The translations under genes were made by a program, and so were the position numbers. A DNA stretch of 64,000 nt from Gnetum montanum. Its lineage: Eukaryota > Streptophyta > Gnetopsida > Gnetales > Gnetaceae. The stretch is taken from the NCBI GenBank assembly GCA_015680685.1, contig MNCI01023306.1, positions 16,259 to 80,258 of the forward strand, given 5' to 3'. The first letter of the stretch is position 1, and each line of letters starts with the position of its first letter. This document shows positions 18,696-30,400 of the stretch, one piece after another. The notes beneath the pieces are model-generated. The model was not told the origin of the DNA. It saw only the letters and a list, made by a program, of their open reading frames with translations, and searched no databases.

Positions 18696-19440
18696 AATAG
18701 CAAGATCACAAGAATAAAAGTTGTCTATATAATTAAAAAAAATATAAGGTATTAGGAGTCTAGGATTAGAATGTCTAAAAATTATTTTTTCATATAATTA
18801 TTTATTCTATTTTTCATATAATTTGGGAACAAAGTCTTATTACAAAAATCTAGAAGTCCATAAAAAGAGTATAGAAAGATATTTTTACTTGATAAATTAA
18901 AGGTGAAAGTTCAAACACCTTATTCCATGCTTTTGTTAGAGTATAATCTACTTCCTCTAGAAGCAAAAGTGATTTGTGAGTTTATTGATTATACTTAGGA
19001 ATTGATAGAAACAAAATAGATTAAAATTTCTAAAGCAGTTCTTGAAGATGCAAAAGACTAAGGATGATATTTTTAATAGATGCATTGGTTGAAGACTTGA
19101 AATTACTCTATGAAGGATATACAGAATAATTTTAAGCACATTCATAAATCCCATGGGTTCTAACAAAGTTATGGTTAAATATGGAAGGCAAGAAAAAAAA
19201 TTATTTGGAATACATAATAGGTAATTTGTTAAGCTCAAAAGTTCATTATCTGTTACCTATGTTTCCAATGAGATGTTGCAATTTCATCAACAAGCTTTGT
19301 GTGAGTTTATTGAAGATAATATGAAATACAAGGCCATTTCATGAATCAAGTTCACTAATCAAACCTCCATATGTTTTGCATTATTGATGAAGGAGAGGCA
19401 GGAATTGATTTGGGACTATAAAACTTGATGAAAACTTATT
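18696..19440 (+). pseudogene. 3' fragment of a non-LTR retrotransposon (block copy 1)
   Basis: Homologous to the LINE at 31,370-31,900: the TAGGA(C/G)TCTAGGATTAGAA phrase is followed by FLLDKLKVKVQTPY and EAKVICEFIDYTQ. The same fragment is at 50,640-50,934 plus 56,936-57,370, there split by element C. Frames are heavily broken. It is the C-terminal end of the RT ORF and 3' region only. Confidence 0.6.
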
Positions 19441-22084
19441 CAATTTGAAAAAACATGTATCACGAGTTGACCACGAGTCATGGTATTACAACATGAGTTT
19501 CCCATGAGTCATGGTGATCGAAAACAAAGAGTGTATTTTATTTAAGGATTATATAGTCTGATAACTTGATCATGTGTTATGGTGAGTTTACCTTATTTTT
19601 GATGATGAACCAGGAGTCAACCATATGTCATGGTTGTAAATTTTCATGAACCATGAGTTGACCACGAGTCGTAATTGACACCATGAGTTAGTTATGAGTT
19701 GTGATGATGTCATGGTAATTACCATGAGTAAATCATGTGCTACGATTTTCAAGAAATGTGAAATTTGAAATATCACAAGTCATGGTAATCTTGTGGTCTG
19801 GAATACCTACAATACCACTATTTGATCATGAGTCACGATCAATTTGAAAAACTATAATAACTACAAATTGCAAGCTCAGAAGTTGATGATCTATATATGA
19901 ATTGATTTTTCACGAAGAGAGGATCACTTTGAAACTTTAAAATTTAGGTTTTTTTTTTTTTTTTGCAAATAAGTTCCATAGAAAGATCAAATCTTAAAAA
20001 TGAATTTTCAACTTCTACCTACCTGTGACATCTTGAAAACTTGTGTAAACTATTGTTGATCTGAAACAAATGATAATCGATAACAAGCACCCTTTTGTAG
20101 ATTCACATTGGATGAAGGATAAGAGTGATAACTTGATAATAAAGGTAAAAGGGGAGAAATATGAGAACAAGAAGAAATAAGAGATAACATTGAAAATTTA
20201 TGTAGTAGCTTTCAATTGAATTTTTCAAAGCATTACAACATGATATGACCTTGTAATTTATGCAAACATTGAGGGGCTATTCTTGGGGCTGATGAAGAGT
20301 CATACCCCACTAAACAAGTAGATAAATAACTCAAAAAATTTATGAATTGCAGCCAAAAAAAGGTGCATTCGCCCATTAATTCATAAATAAAAAATTTAAA
20401 AAATAGATTTTTTTCAAAAAATGATAAAACCTTTTGCTTTCAAGGTTAGTGTTTAAAATAAAAAACTTGTATTTCATACTAATGATATCATTTTGATGAT
20501 TTTTTTATTTAAAAATCCATGTAATGTGAAGTTTGTTTTATTAGGAGAATAAGGACAAATTTGAAATATTTTAACTTATTTTTCTTAAATTTGAATTAAT
20601 GGGTAGATGTAATTAATAATGGTCACAAGTCTTGTTTTATTTAATTGTAGTATTGCATGTAACATAGGAAAAAACACTTGTGATGTGAAGTTTTTTTTTG
20701 TTAGGAGAATAAGGATAAATTAGGAATTTTTTAAAATTATTTTGCTTAAATTTGAGTTGATCTACAAATGCAGTTAATAATGGTCCTAATTCCCTATAAA
20801 TTCAAGGATCTTTCCCCATGTGCATAATCAAGAAATTTAGCATGAAATAAGTTGGAATTTATATCTAGCAACATTCACCAATTCATCAAAAAATTACAAC
20901 AATGTCCATATTATTTTAGAATAAAAAATGAAATATATACTAATTCCTAAATAAGAACACACATGTAAACTCTACAAGTCAAAAGATTTTGAAAATGATC
21001 AACATGTCTTGTAGTTGCCCTAAAGTATATACAATCTTTTCTTGTTAAATCTAGTGTTAGTTGATAACTTTGTTGGGTCAAAATTTAATTTTCATGATAC
21101 AAATGTAATGGCCATAGAGCCATTGGGTATTCGAACTGAATAAAACCTCAATTTTAGTTTCATTATAATTTACAAAATCTAGATACTAAATACATTTATT
21201 CTTACAATAATCTTTTCTAAAATTTATTCATTTACTATAAAAAAATATTACACAGTTCCATTTTAATAAAAAGATATAATTAAGACATGTCATTTGCATT
21301 CTTTAAATTATTGTTTAATTATATTAAAAACAAGTATTTTAATTTCAGTAATAAATCCTACATTGCTTAAAGGTTGAATAAAAAATCAAATAAAAGAATA
21401 TATGATGGTAAAAAATAAAAATATAATTTTAGTTAGTATTAAACATTACATCATTGAAAAATAAACATTTCTTGTTTCTACACATATTAATCAAGCCGTT
21501 GAAAGATTAACATGAAAATTATGATCCTCAAGCTGTTGAAAAATAATGGTAGAATTTAAATTTCTTCTTGAAGATGGTTTTCTCGGGCTTCCTTTTTATA
21601 TAAAAATTTCTCCATACGATGGCATTTCACTTATCAAAAATATTAGCTTAGAAGCTTTTGAAAGATTATAGTGATAGCTAGCAAGCAAATATGAATATTA
21701 AAAACTTATGTTGACAAGGACCTGCATGGGTAGGCACTAACATTTTACACCAAAATGCTACATGGAAAACATAAAAAAGAAAATGCCTTAAAAAATCCTA
21801 CTTTGAATATTATAATAATTTCAAGTTATCAAAATTTTGATGGCTATAATAAAACATTTTAAGCAAGAAAATAAGAAACATGTGGCATGAGTTTAAGGTA
21901 TAAAACCATTGTTAGAACATAGTAGCTTGCAAGGTTTCAAGCCAACCCATGTTGTATTATATAAGGGCCATCTTTCCCCCCTCAAAGGTTTTGAAAATAC
22001 AAACAAATGTTACATAACTCTCAAATTGACATTTCAAAGCAACACATCATAAAATTTCTTGATATAGGCACCATGTTGTGCAAA
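19441..22084. other. unassigned AT-rich repeat DNA (block copy 1)
   Basis: No coding recognised. It contains a degenerate array of CATGAGT/ACGAGTCATGG words (19,455-19,820) and a 159-bp imperfect tandem repeat (20,524 and 20,683). Plant-type TATA stretches lie near 20,797 (CTATAAATTC) and 21,957 (TTATATAAGG). The whole stretch recurs at 57,370-60,812 with a solo LTR inserted. A hand comparison of about 210 bases (20,041 onward against 57,951 onward) gives roughly 13 differences. Confidence 0.6.
20524..20790. repeat. 159-bp imperfect tandem repeat
   Basis: ATGTGAAGTTT...TTAGGAGAATAAGGA starts at 20,524 and again at 20,683; the second unit is truncated near 20,790. The equivalent pair in the second block copy is near 58,430 and 58,584. 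Confidence 0.6.
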
Positions 22085-22089
22085 CTCAA

Positions 22090-22974
22090 TGGTAAGCGGT
22101 GGAGTATCCCAACACTCTACCATACAAGTTATGAGTGCTAGCGCATGACCAAATTGTAATTTGTAGAATGTTATTATGCTAGTAATTATGGTTAAGTTCG
22201 CTATCTTTCCACTTTGAGCTAGTGAAGTTCAAGTGTATGGTTTAGCTCTTAGTAAGACATATGATTGGCTGATGTTGTTAGGTCCTTAATACTCCTAGTT
22301 ACAATTAGAATAAAAGTTGAGAATAAAAATCTAAATCTAAGTAATAATGGTAATGTAAATCTACTTTAGCTTAGAGTGATCAGCATTTTGTCATGGCTCA
22401 CTGTACACACCTTGGGCTCATGTAACCATTACTGGGACTACCAAGTGAACTCACTACTAAGAAAATCAAGTGAAACCATTACTGGATTATCATATTATTA
22501 CACTTAAGCACTCGAAATTAGTTATACTCATTTTTCTTTACTAATGAACAAGTAAAGTAAAGTATTTGGAAATGTAAATGATTAAACTAAGAAAATAGTA
22601 AAACTATGCTAGGTAAAATAGCAAAACTAAGTGGATGCTGTAATGATGAAAAGAAATCTTGACCTTTATTTTTGGACATGAATTGTGCCCAAGTACACTT
22701 CACTTGAATAAAGATTCTATACAATTACTCAACATCACACTATGGGCATTCACTTTATTGATAAAACTAAAAAAAGAAATTGCAAGAATTTCCCTTGGAT
22801 TGAAATGAAAAAGTTATGGATTGTATGCTTAAGTATCAGTATTTATAGCGTTTCACACATCCCGAGACATTGCATCAACGATGATGTATTATGGGTTATG
22901 ATATCGTATCTACGACATAGTTGCTACAATATCATAGATATGATATCATAGTGCAACAAAAATTGACTTTATCA
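22090..22974 (-). repeat. 3' LTR of element B (885 bp)
   Basis: Ends TGGTAA (22,090; the family has TGATGA) and TTTATCA (22,974). A TATA box (minus TATAAATA) is at 22,840-22,847. GAT/ATC inverted words (GATATCGTATC, ATCATAGATATGATATCAT) lie at 22,900-22,950 in U3. It is clearly more diverged from the element's 5' LTR than expected for a young insertion. Confidence 0.85.
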
Positions 22975-23176
22975 TACTCGTAAGACTGACTAGAAACTCA
23001 TCCTCAAGTTAAAAAAAAATGATGATAGAGTCCGTTACAAAATTAGGAGGAAGACTTGACTTGACATGACTCTCTACCTATTTAAATGACTTAGAATGTC
23101 ATAGTAGTGTTTTTGCCAAAATGACATAGTTACACAATAAGATAAAAAAACAAAATTTGAAGTAGCTCAATGTAGA

Positions 23177-24243
23177 TCATGTTCTAGGTGGTGGAGGCCT
23201 TTCCATTAGCTTCTTCCTGTTATCATTAGGTTCTAGAATTGGTAGCGGTTAAGGAGCATTTGAAGTTTCTCCTCCTCTATCCTTGTCTTCTTTTCCATAT
23301 GCCCTTGGCAACCATAGTTTCTTGGCATCGGTGTCTAACCTAGTTGAAATCTATGCCACATTGTTTCCTTTTTCTGGAATGTTGAGGGCCTTAGTAACTA
23401 CCTCTACTAAGTATGGTATAGAGATTCCTTCAATTCTTACTATTGCATTAACCTATTTGTTCTACCAGAATTGGTAGGTTTTTCCCAGATACCATTCACC
23501 ACTATTGGATAGTGTAGGTCATAAAGGAGATGCCTGGAGTTGCGTCTTCACTACTTCTATAGAAAATTCCATGAAAGGACCAAAGTTTAGTTTCACAATG
23601 ACTATGGACATGATGGACTTTTCTTCTATGGCCTCTTGATCTTTTGCTCCCATGCTATGAAGGTCATTCAACTACTAGTCTTTTAGGGTTCATCTATAAT
23701 CAATAAGGGTTTGAAATTACAAAAGTGTCTAAATTAGTCCTTAATTGTTCTTTATTTTTCTCATACCCTTTGTTAGATCAAGTGCTATTTTTATTATGAT
23801 TGTAGAGTTAGAAAAATTTCAAAAATGAAACCCCTTAGGTGGTATATCCCTAATCACTATGACCTTTCCATAATTGTTATTTCTTTGCTTATAGCATTTT
23901 GAAATGGTTAGAATCGTCCATTAGAAGAATTCATTAAGTTATTTGACCTAAGTTTGATTAGTTCATGATGATATCTTTATTGTTTCCCTATACTTACTCT
24001 TATACTATCTTCTGGGTGTTAGAAAAATTTTGTCTCAAATTTCCTGATGTACAATGTAGTGTACTCCCCCAAGACTAAATTGAGTGCTTCATGATCAATA
24101 GGGTTCAAGAATTTAGGAAATTGGAGATATGCGGATGGATTTATGGCCTTGGAAAATTAGTGTACAAGAGCTTTAAGGAAAAAATAAAAAACATTCTCTT
24201 GTTACAAATGAGAGGAATGAAAAATTTCACTAACTCCCACATG
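23177..24243 (-). pseudogene. second ORF region of element B (short form)
   Basis: Ends ERPPPPRT then TGA at 23,179-23,177, matching the end of the second ORF of A (KEPPPFGIT). Readable pieces include VRIEGISIPYLVEVVTKALN and KKLWLPRAYGKEDKDRGGET (23,455-23,265). It is about 1.1 kb, against 2.7 kb in A; the long coiled-coil part is not visible. D has the same short form, so this looks like a subfamily feature rather than a private deletion. Function unknown. Confidence 0.45.
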
Positions 24244-24335
24244 TATATATACTATTTTTATATGTGTGACATTGTAAATGCGACATCGTAGGGACTATGA
24301 CGTTGTAGCTACAATGTCACCATGAAAATTTTTAA
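24244..24335 (-). promoter_or_regulatory. U3-like module with TATA box, element B
   Basis: On the minus strand: GACATTGTAGCTACAACGTC, CCTACGATGTCGCATTTACA, then TATAAAAATAG and TATATATA (24,251-24,244) and a GTGGGAG. Same layout as 14,338-14,430 in A and the module in D. Confidence 0.5.
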
Positions 24336-24475
24336 AATTTTCATTTAATTTTTTGGGAAAAAAATGTGTCAAATGGAATATTTGAAAAATGTGAAACTTC
24401 TTCAAAGGGTCTTGGGTCATTAATGATGCACAGTTTTTAAGAATTTGGCATTTAAAGTTCATAAGGAAGGAATCN

Positions 24476-24918
24476 TGGCACTAAGGGCGAGAGCTTGCTC
24501 TGGGGAGGATCCACTTGTATAACTCTTGCATTGCATACTTGGCAAGCAATTCCACATCATATTGTGCCTTCCAAAAATAATCAAGACTGAATAAATACTT
24601 CCCAAATTATCTAATAATCTGTCCATGCCTCTGAAATTATTAACCCATCTTCTATCTATTTAATAAACTTTTGTTATCCATTCAATAAACTTTCGTTGCC
24701 CAAGATTCCTTCCTTATGAACTTTAAATGCCAAATTCTTAAAAACTGTGCATCATTAATGACCCAAGACCCTTTGAAGAAGTTTCACATTTTTCAAATAT
24801 TCCATTTGACACATTTTTTTCCCAAAAAATTAAATGAAAATTTTAAAAATTTTCATGGTGACATTGTAGCTACAACGTCATAGTCCCTACGATGTCGCAT
24901 TTACAATGTCACACATAT
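24476..24918. other. contig inserted in the wrong orientation
   Basis: Bounded by single Ns at 24,475 and 24,919. Its last 215 bases (24,704-24,918) are an exact reverse complement of 24,260-24,474. Its remainder (24,476-24,703) reads in the plus orientation, whereas the matching part of element D (63,130-63,330) reads in the minus orientation. Flipping this piece removes the palindrome and restores the order seen in D. I infer an assembly artefact, not a biological hairpin. Confidence 0.85.
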
Positions 24919-24919
24919 N

Positions 24920-25500
24920 TATTTTTTGATAGTTCTACAAGAAAATAATACATTCTTAACAACAAGATAGAATTCACAATAGTAGTCCTAGATAATTCAC
25001 AAATTCCCTTGATGTCATACCCTTTGCATTCCCACTTGGGTTCTTCACTCTTCTTTCTAAGCATAATGATCAAAAATTTATTCTTAGTTTTATTACGAGA
25101 TGAATATCATTATGGCCATGGTAAGAAACTCTTATTATGAGAATGGGTGGATGGGTGTTGTGGTCTCACTGTATAGGTAATTAGTTCTTTATGATTTAAC
25201 AATATAGAGAAATCTTCACTGTATAGGTAATCAGTTCCTTATGATTTAACAATATAGAGAAATCTTCACCTTATTGGGACTACATCTTGCTATATTCGGT
25301 GTGTTTTATTAATGATTGAAAAAAATACATACAAGTGAAATAATGGTGAAGTATAGAAAAATGTAAAAGATATCAAGAATTGAAAAGATAGTAAGAATGA
25401 AAAATTATCAAAGAATTAGAAAATATCAAAGAATATCAAATGATTAAGAAATAGAAAAGTATAATAAAAAATTTAAAAAGCACTTATTAATTCCTATGTC
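24920..25500 (-). other. non-coding middle region of element B
   Basis: Counterpart of 13,130-14,330 in A. Contains the conserved TGACATCAAGGG motif (minus, about 25,014), the A-rich (minus T-rich) tract near 25,320-25,490, and a private 50-bp tandem duplication (25,166-25,265). No coding. Confidence 0.6.
25166..25265. repeat. 50-bp tandem duplication
   Basis: TCACTGTATAGGTAATTAGT... at 25,166-25,215 is repeated at 25,216-25,265 with only two or three differences. It is not present in A or C at the matching place, so it is a recent local event. Confidence 0.8.
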
Positions 25501-26480
25501 AAGATAAGGCATCTCCCACATGATTGAACTCATGGATGAGTGTTCAAAAAATGCATCCTAGATCCCCTAGTTCATACACTCTAGATTTCTCACTTACCAT
25601 TCTTAGTAATTTAGTTTTTCTGTTATTGTCCTAGGTAATCTTGGTGGTAGTCAAATTTTGATCATTTAAGGATATATATCTTGTTGGACTAGATCATATT
25701 CACATCTCAGAAGGTCCAACTATACTCTCTTGTTGATTCCTAAATTTCAATTTCAAGTACTTAATTTTCCTATCTACTAGTGTATGATTATGGTTTAAGA
25801 TTTTCATTTGTGAGCTTTCACTTGGGATCATTCTTTTAGAATAGGAGTTAATAAGTGGGTTAGATGTTTCCATGCATGTCTTGGACAATTTTAGGTTCCT
25901 AGTTTTTGGCCACTAGGTATCTTTTGGTTTAGTAACCCATGCTTCTTTTCATTCACACACTTGTTTCTCACATTTGTTGTGAGCTGGTGTAAGGATTGTG
26001 TTGACATTTTGAAGTGTTAGTTCATAATGGCACACTTCTTAATTATTAGTAATGCATGGAATTCTTTGTGTATGTATGTCTCCTTACTTGTCTTCCTTAG
26101 AAATTTCAACAGATAAGTCTCTTATTCTTAACTTAGCATCCATAGTGCTAAGCCATGCTCTTCCTATTATGATAGAAAATCCCTTGTCATCATTCTTCAT
26201 GTCAATTACCAGAAAATTTGCTATATAAGATCACCCTTTGATAGTGGTCATCAAATCTTCTATCTATCTCAAGGGAATGGTGACATATTGATCTACAAGC
26301 TCTAACCTAATGTAGCACTTCATTAAGGGTGATAGGTTTCATGCCTGGTATGTTTCTTGAGATATCAAATTTTCTTCATAACTTGAGTCTAGTAGAGCCT
26401 TACATGGTATATTTTTAGCTACTTGTACATAAATCATAGGAAGTTCTATATCAATTCTTTTTTTGCTGAAGTGGTCTTGC
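25500..26480 (-). pseudogene. pro: aspartic protease and tail of element B
   Basis: Motifs in order on the minus strand: RALLDSSYEENLISQETYQA (D-S-S where D-x-G is expected, so the active site is damaged), SYIANFLVID, SIIIGRAWLSTMDAKLRIRD and HTQRIPCI, then a tail ending HEFNHVGDAL near 25,510. Order and wording follow the protease of A (12,290-13,129). Several in-frame stops. Confidence 0.72.
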
Positions 26481-26528
26481 CTTAGTTCAATCTAATATTA
26501 TATTTGCTAGCATGATAGTTTTTAGTTC

Positions 26529-28450
26529 CTAATCCAGTTGTTGTGGAAGCATGGTGTTGATAGGAGGATGTGTCATGTAAGGAACATGATTTGATGAATT
26601 TCTAACTCTACTAGCTCTTTCTAAACTTGTGATAAAGAAAGTATATTTCTTAGATTTGCCTTTATTATTGCTAGCATGATCATCCATTTGTATATTCACT
26701 ACCCTTATAGCACTTTTCTGTTGAGGTTGTGATGGTAATTCTCCTTGCATGATAGGTGGTGGCATTGTTGGCAAAGAATTAGAAGGGGGATTTGATGGGC
26801 TAGCTACTGATGAATGTGCATTAGGACTATGATCCATCTATGGAGTAGCAGGCCTATAGTATTTTGGCAAATAACAAGGAGAAGAAGTTTGAACTGATGC
26901 ATTCCTTGGAGATATTGGATGTTGAACATAATATCCATAAGGGTTAGGTTGCCTATATGGATATTGTTGCCATGGTGGTGGCATTGCCCATGTCTGTGGT
27001 TGTTGCCACTACCACTAGTATTACTCTTGTGGTGGTGGGTAGGCTCTACTTGGATAATATGTTGGCTGGAAAGGTTACCTTATATTACTTTTAGGATAAG
27101 ATAGCCTTCTAGCCATCTTCTTTCTGAAAAAGCTTGGATTGAGTGCATATATCCCAAATTCCTGTAAGTGGGCCATAATAGGGCAACATCTCTTTGGATT
27201 TTCATATTGGCACACTTTGCATCCTTTCTCTTCCCTTGAAATGGAGTTAATACATTCTACCATTAAAGCAAGTTTTCCTTTTTGTTTGTAGTCTCTTTTC
27301 TTTTTCTTCTCCTTACCCTTATTGAGTGCTTGTTCGGTCTTCTCTTCCACAATCTTTAGGGTTGTAGCAATTTTTCTATCCTCTTAATATCACATTTTCT
27401 CTACCTTAGTTGCTATATCATTTACTAATTTTTTGAATAGGTAGAGTCTTTTTCTGGATAACATCTTTCAAGGTTTCATCCTCTTACTTGTCACATATCC
27501 ACACATTAAATTTCCTTATTAATGACTCTCAGTTATACTCTTTAGCTGACTCTCTTTTCTTGAGTTCTCCTTCCTATTTTGCTACTTGATCAATTAATCT
27601 TTGAGTCCAATGGATGGTCATCTTTGATAGTCATCCTTGAGCATAAACACCAAGAGTCTCTTTGGTTTTGTTCCTCAACCCATCTACTATGTACCTTAGT
27701 TGTTCATTTTATGAGAATCCATGGCTTGGGCATTTGTGTAGTAAGGAATAGTATATGTCCATTGTTGCATCAAAGGACTCAAGTGTCCCTTGCTTTCATC
27801 CTTAGGCCTACTTTCTTAAGTTTGACACTCATGATTAATTCTAATATTTATCATTAAAGAGTTCTAGCATGGTATTCCATCTTCAAATTGATTATGGTTC
27901 TAGGGATCTATACCAACTTTTTGTCTCTTTAATGAGCATCTGAGGGAACAAATTAAGTTTCTACTAGTCACTCTTTATATGTTGTAGGGCATAAGCATCA
28001 TGGAATGCTTGAAGGTGATGTTGTGGATTTGAATTGTATCCACCCTTAAATCTAGGCATGTTTTTCATGTCTATCCACTTAATGCAACTATTCCTTATGT
28101 GCCTTGTTAGGATGTAGACTACTTCCCTGATGTTTATCATGTTGCAAGTGACTAATAGGGGTTCTTCATAGTGATTGATTTCATAGGCTCTATTGTAGTG
28201 GTATCCCCTTATGTGTTCATAATGCTTCCTTTCTTCATGTCTAATCCTTTCTCTTATTTGTTAATAATCATCCTCTTCACTATTAGGATATCTTCTTCTA
28301 TAGTCATGTCTCTTGCCATCCCTTCATTTTTCTCTATCATGGCCTTTGTATTGATGATCTTTCTTGTTAGACTCTATAGATGAGCATGAGGAGGTGGAGG
28401 AAGAAATTGGAGAATGGTGTTAGCTGGTTTCCCTTTCAGTGATTCATTCT
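26529..28450 (-). pseudogene. gag: gag of element B
   Basis: Athila-like gag in pieces. An arginine/aspartate-rich N-terminal part (about 28,400-28,150) leads to a core with LRYIVDGLRNKTKETLGVYAQ (about 27,740-27,630). A basic region (NKGKEKKKKRDYKQKGK, near 27,310) and a Cys-rich motif CKVCQYENPKRCCPI (about 27,215-27,170) follow, then a Pro/Asn-rich C-terminus with MQGELPSQPQQKSAIRVV (about 26,750). The Cys-rich motif corresponds to CKIYLYDHPKGQCPI in C and may be a zinc-knuckle variant. Multiple stops and frame slips. Confidence 0.72.
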
Positions 28451-29176
28451 CCTTTGGCTCGTCAAAAGCTCTAGGCCTTGAGCTCTACCTATATCTTGAG
28501 TCTTTTGAATTTCTTAAAAAGGTCCTCTACAAGAGCTAACTTCAGTTTTGTGTTGACATGATCTTCAATGTGTATAACTAGTGTGTGATAGTAGGATCTT
28601 TAAAGTTAATAGAATTTATCAGCTTGGAGTGAGGAATCCTTAATTTCCTCCAAGAAAACTATACGAGGGACTTTCTTTTTCTTTTCTTGTTCATGATGAG
28701 CTTCCATAAGAGTAATCCTTTTTGTCTAAGCCTTTGTTGGATAGTATAGCCTGGTCATGTTTTGTGTGACTTGGTATCCTTCTTGTTCATGACTTAGGTT
28801 GGCCTTATTAAGGGCTACTTGAGACATGAGTGGTATGAAGTGCTTTGGTGGTAGGACTATGTTACCATGCATATCCCTCCATCTAAATTATTCATCTTGG
28901 TGAAGGATGAATGTAAAGTCAGGCTAATACAAATCAATGTGAGCATATGAAACTCTTGTTTGCATTGATGCACTCTAGTCTTTGTCATCATGATTTCTAC
29001 CATTTCAGTAGTTCTTTGGTAAGTGACATCTTTTCTCTTTGTGTTCAAGCCATGTTGTAATTTTGACACTTAACTTGTATGTGTGTTATTAGAATTATTT
29101 AAAGATTATAAATATTGGCTTGATGGTTCTTAATACAATGAACTTTGTAAGATCAATTACTTAGCACACATTAACA
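28451..29176 (-). other. gag N-terminal remnant and 5' leader of element B
   Basis: Between the primer-binding site and readable gag. The frame is too broken to fix a start codon. No other feature seen. Confidence 0.4.
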
Positions 29177-29196
29177 CATCCTCGACAATGGTGTCA
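29177..29196 (-). other. primer-binding site of element B
   Basis: Minus strand TGACACCATTGTCGAGGATG, one base inside the 5' LTR. Element C has TGGCACCATTGTTGGGGATG. Both are close to the tRNA-Asp type site (TGGCGCCGTTGCCGGGGA) used by Athila-like elements. Confidence 0.75.
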
Positions 29197-29197
29197 A

Positions 29198-30066
29198 TGA
29201 TGAGCACTAGAGTATCCAAACATTCTACCATAAAAGTCATGAGTGCCAACATGTGACTAGATCATAATATATGGATGGACAATGTTATTATGCTAGTAAT
29301 TAAGGTTAAGTTTGAGATTGTTGTCTTTCCACTTTGAGCTAGTAAAGTTCAAGTGTATGGTTTAGCTCTTAGTGAGGCATATGATTGGCTAATGTTGTTA
29401 GACATTTAATACTCCTAGTTACAAGAAAAATGAAAGTTGAGAATAAAAATCTAAATCTAAGTAATGATAGTAATGTAAATCTACTCTAGCCTAAAGAGAT
29501 GAGCATCCAATCTTGGCTTACTGTACATGCCTTGGGCTCATGTAACTCTTACTGGGATTACCAAGTGAGTTCATTATTGAGTGAATTAACTAAAACCACT
29601 ACTGGGTTACCAAATGATTACACTTAAGCGCTTGAAACCAGTTGTACTCATTTCACTTTACTAATGAATAAGTAAAATAAAGTATTTGGAAATGTAAATG
29701 ATTAAACTAAGAAAACAGTAAAAACTATTCTAAGTAAAACAATAAAACTAAGTGGATGCTGCAATGATGAAAAGCAATCTTGATCTTCATTTTCAGATAT
29801 GAGCTATGCCCAAGTACACTTCACTCACATAAAGATTTTGTACAACTACTCCATAGCACACTATGGACATTCACTTTCGCTAAAACTACAAAAACAAATT
29901 GCACAAAAATTTCCCTAAGATTGGAATGGAAAAGTTATGGATTGTGCATCCAAGTGTTAGTATTTATAGGCTATACACATCTCAAGACATCGCCTCAATG
30001 ATGACATAACATGGGTTACAACATCATTGCTATGATATCGTAGTGTAATAAAAATTGACTTTATCA
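29198..30066 (-). repeat. 5' LTR of element B (869 bp)
   Basis: Terminal TGATGAGC (29,198) and TTTATCA (30,066). TATA box (minus TATAAATA) at 29,961-29,968, directing transcription leftwards into gag. Confidence 0.87.
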
Positions 30067-30071
30067 CTCAA

Positions 30072-30400
30072 ACTCAATTTTATTTATTTGTTCATTGTTA
30101 ACTATGCTATGGATCAAATCTAAAACCACACTATGTTTGTATCTTTAAAGCATTAAATCCAAAGCCATCTTACATTTGCATCATTCTACGTGTAAGCATG
30201 TGCTTATAAGATATGTTTGTACCTTTAAAACATCAAATGAAAAGTGATATTCCATTTATATCATTTTGTGTATCATATGTGAGCCCAACCAATTCAACTT
30301 GCCAATGCATAGCATTTTTATGATTTAAATGGAAAAAACATACCAAGCATGGTATCTTTATACCTTTGCATTAAACATTTAAATAAAAAATCACAATTTA
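30072..30400. other. flanking AT-rich DNA right of element B
   Basis: Continuation of the block that B entered (CTCAA site). Words such as ACATGTTTGTACC/ATTTGCATC repeat loosely. No coding or RNA gene recognised. Confidence 0.4.

Larger units (their letters stand above)
22090..30066 (-). mobile_element. element B: complete Athila-like Ty3 element without pol
   Basis: Read leftwards: 5' LTR 30,066-29,198, primer-binding site 29,196-29,177, gag about 28,450-26,529, protease about 26,480-25,500, non-coding middle, promoter-like module, short second ORF region ending 23,177, purine-poor remnant of the polypurine tract, 3' LTR 22,974-22,090. Target duplication CTCAA flanks it at 22,085-22,089 and 30,067-30,071. 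No RT, RNase H or integrase. The segment 24,476-24,918 is inverted relative to the rest, most likely by misassembly. All ORFs carry stops. Confidence 0.88.

Noticed and set aside
24260-24918. Biological hairpin or inverted-repeat transposon (MITE-like)
   Set aside because: The arms are identical while the surroundings are decayed, they end at Ns, and the sister element D lacks the inversion; an assembly artefact is more likely.
27579-28383. Plus-strand ORFs within element B
   Set aside because: They are shadows of the minus-strand gag, whose motifs are recognisable in the other direction.
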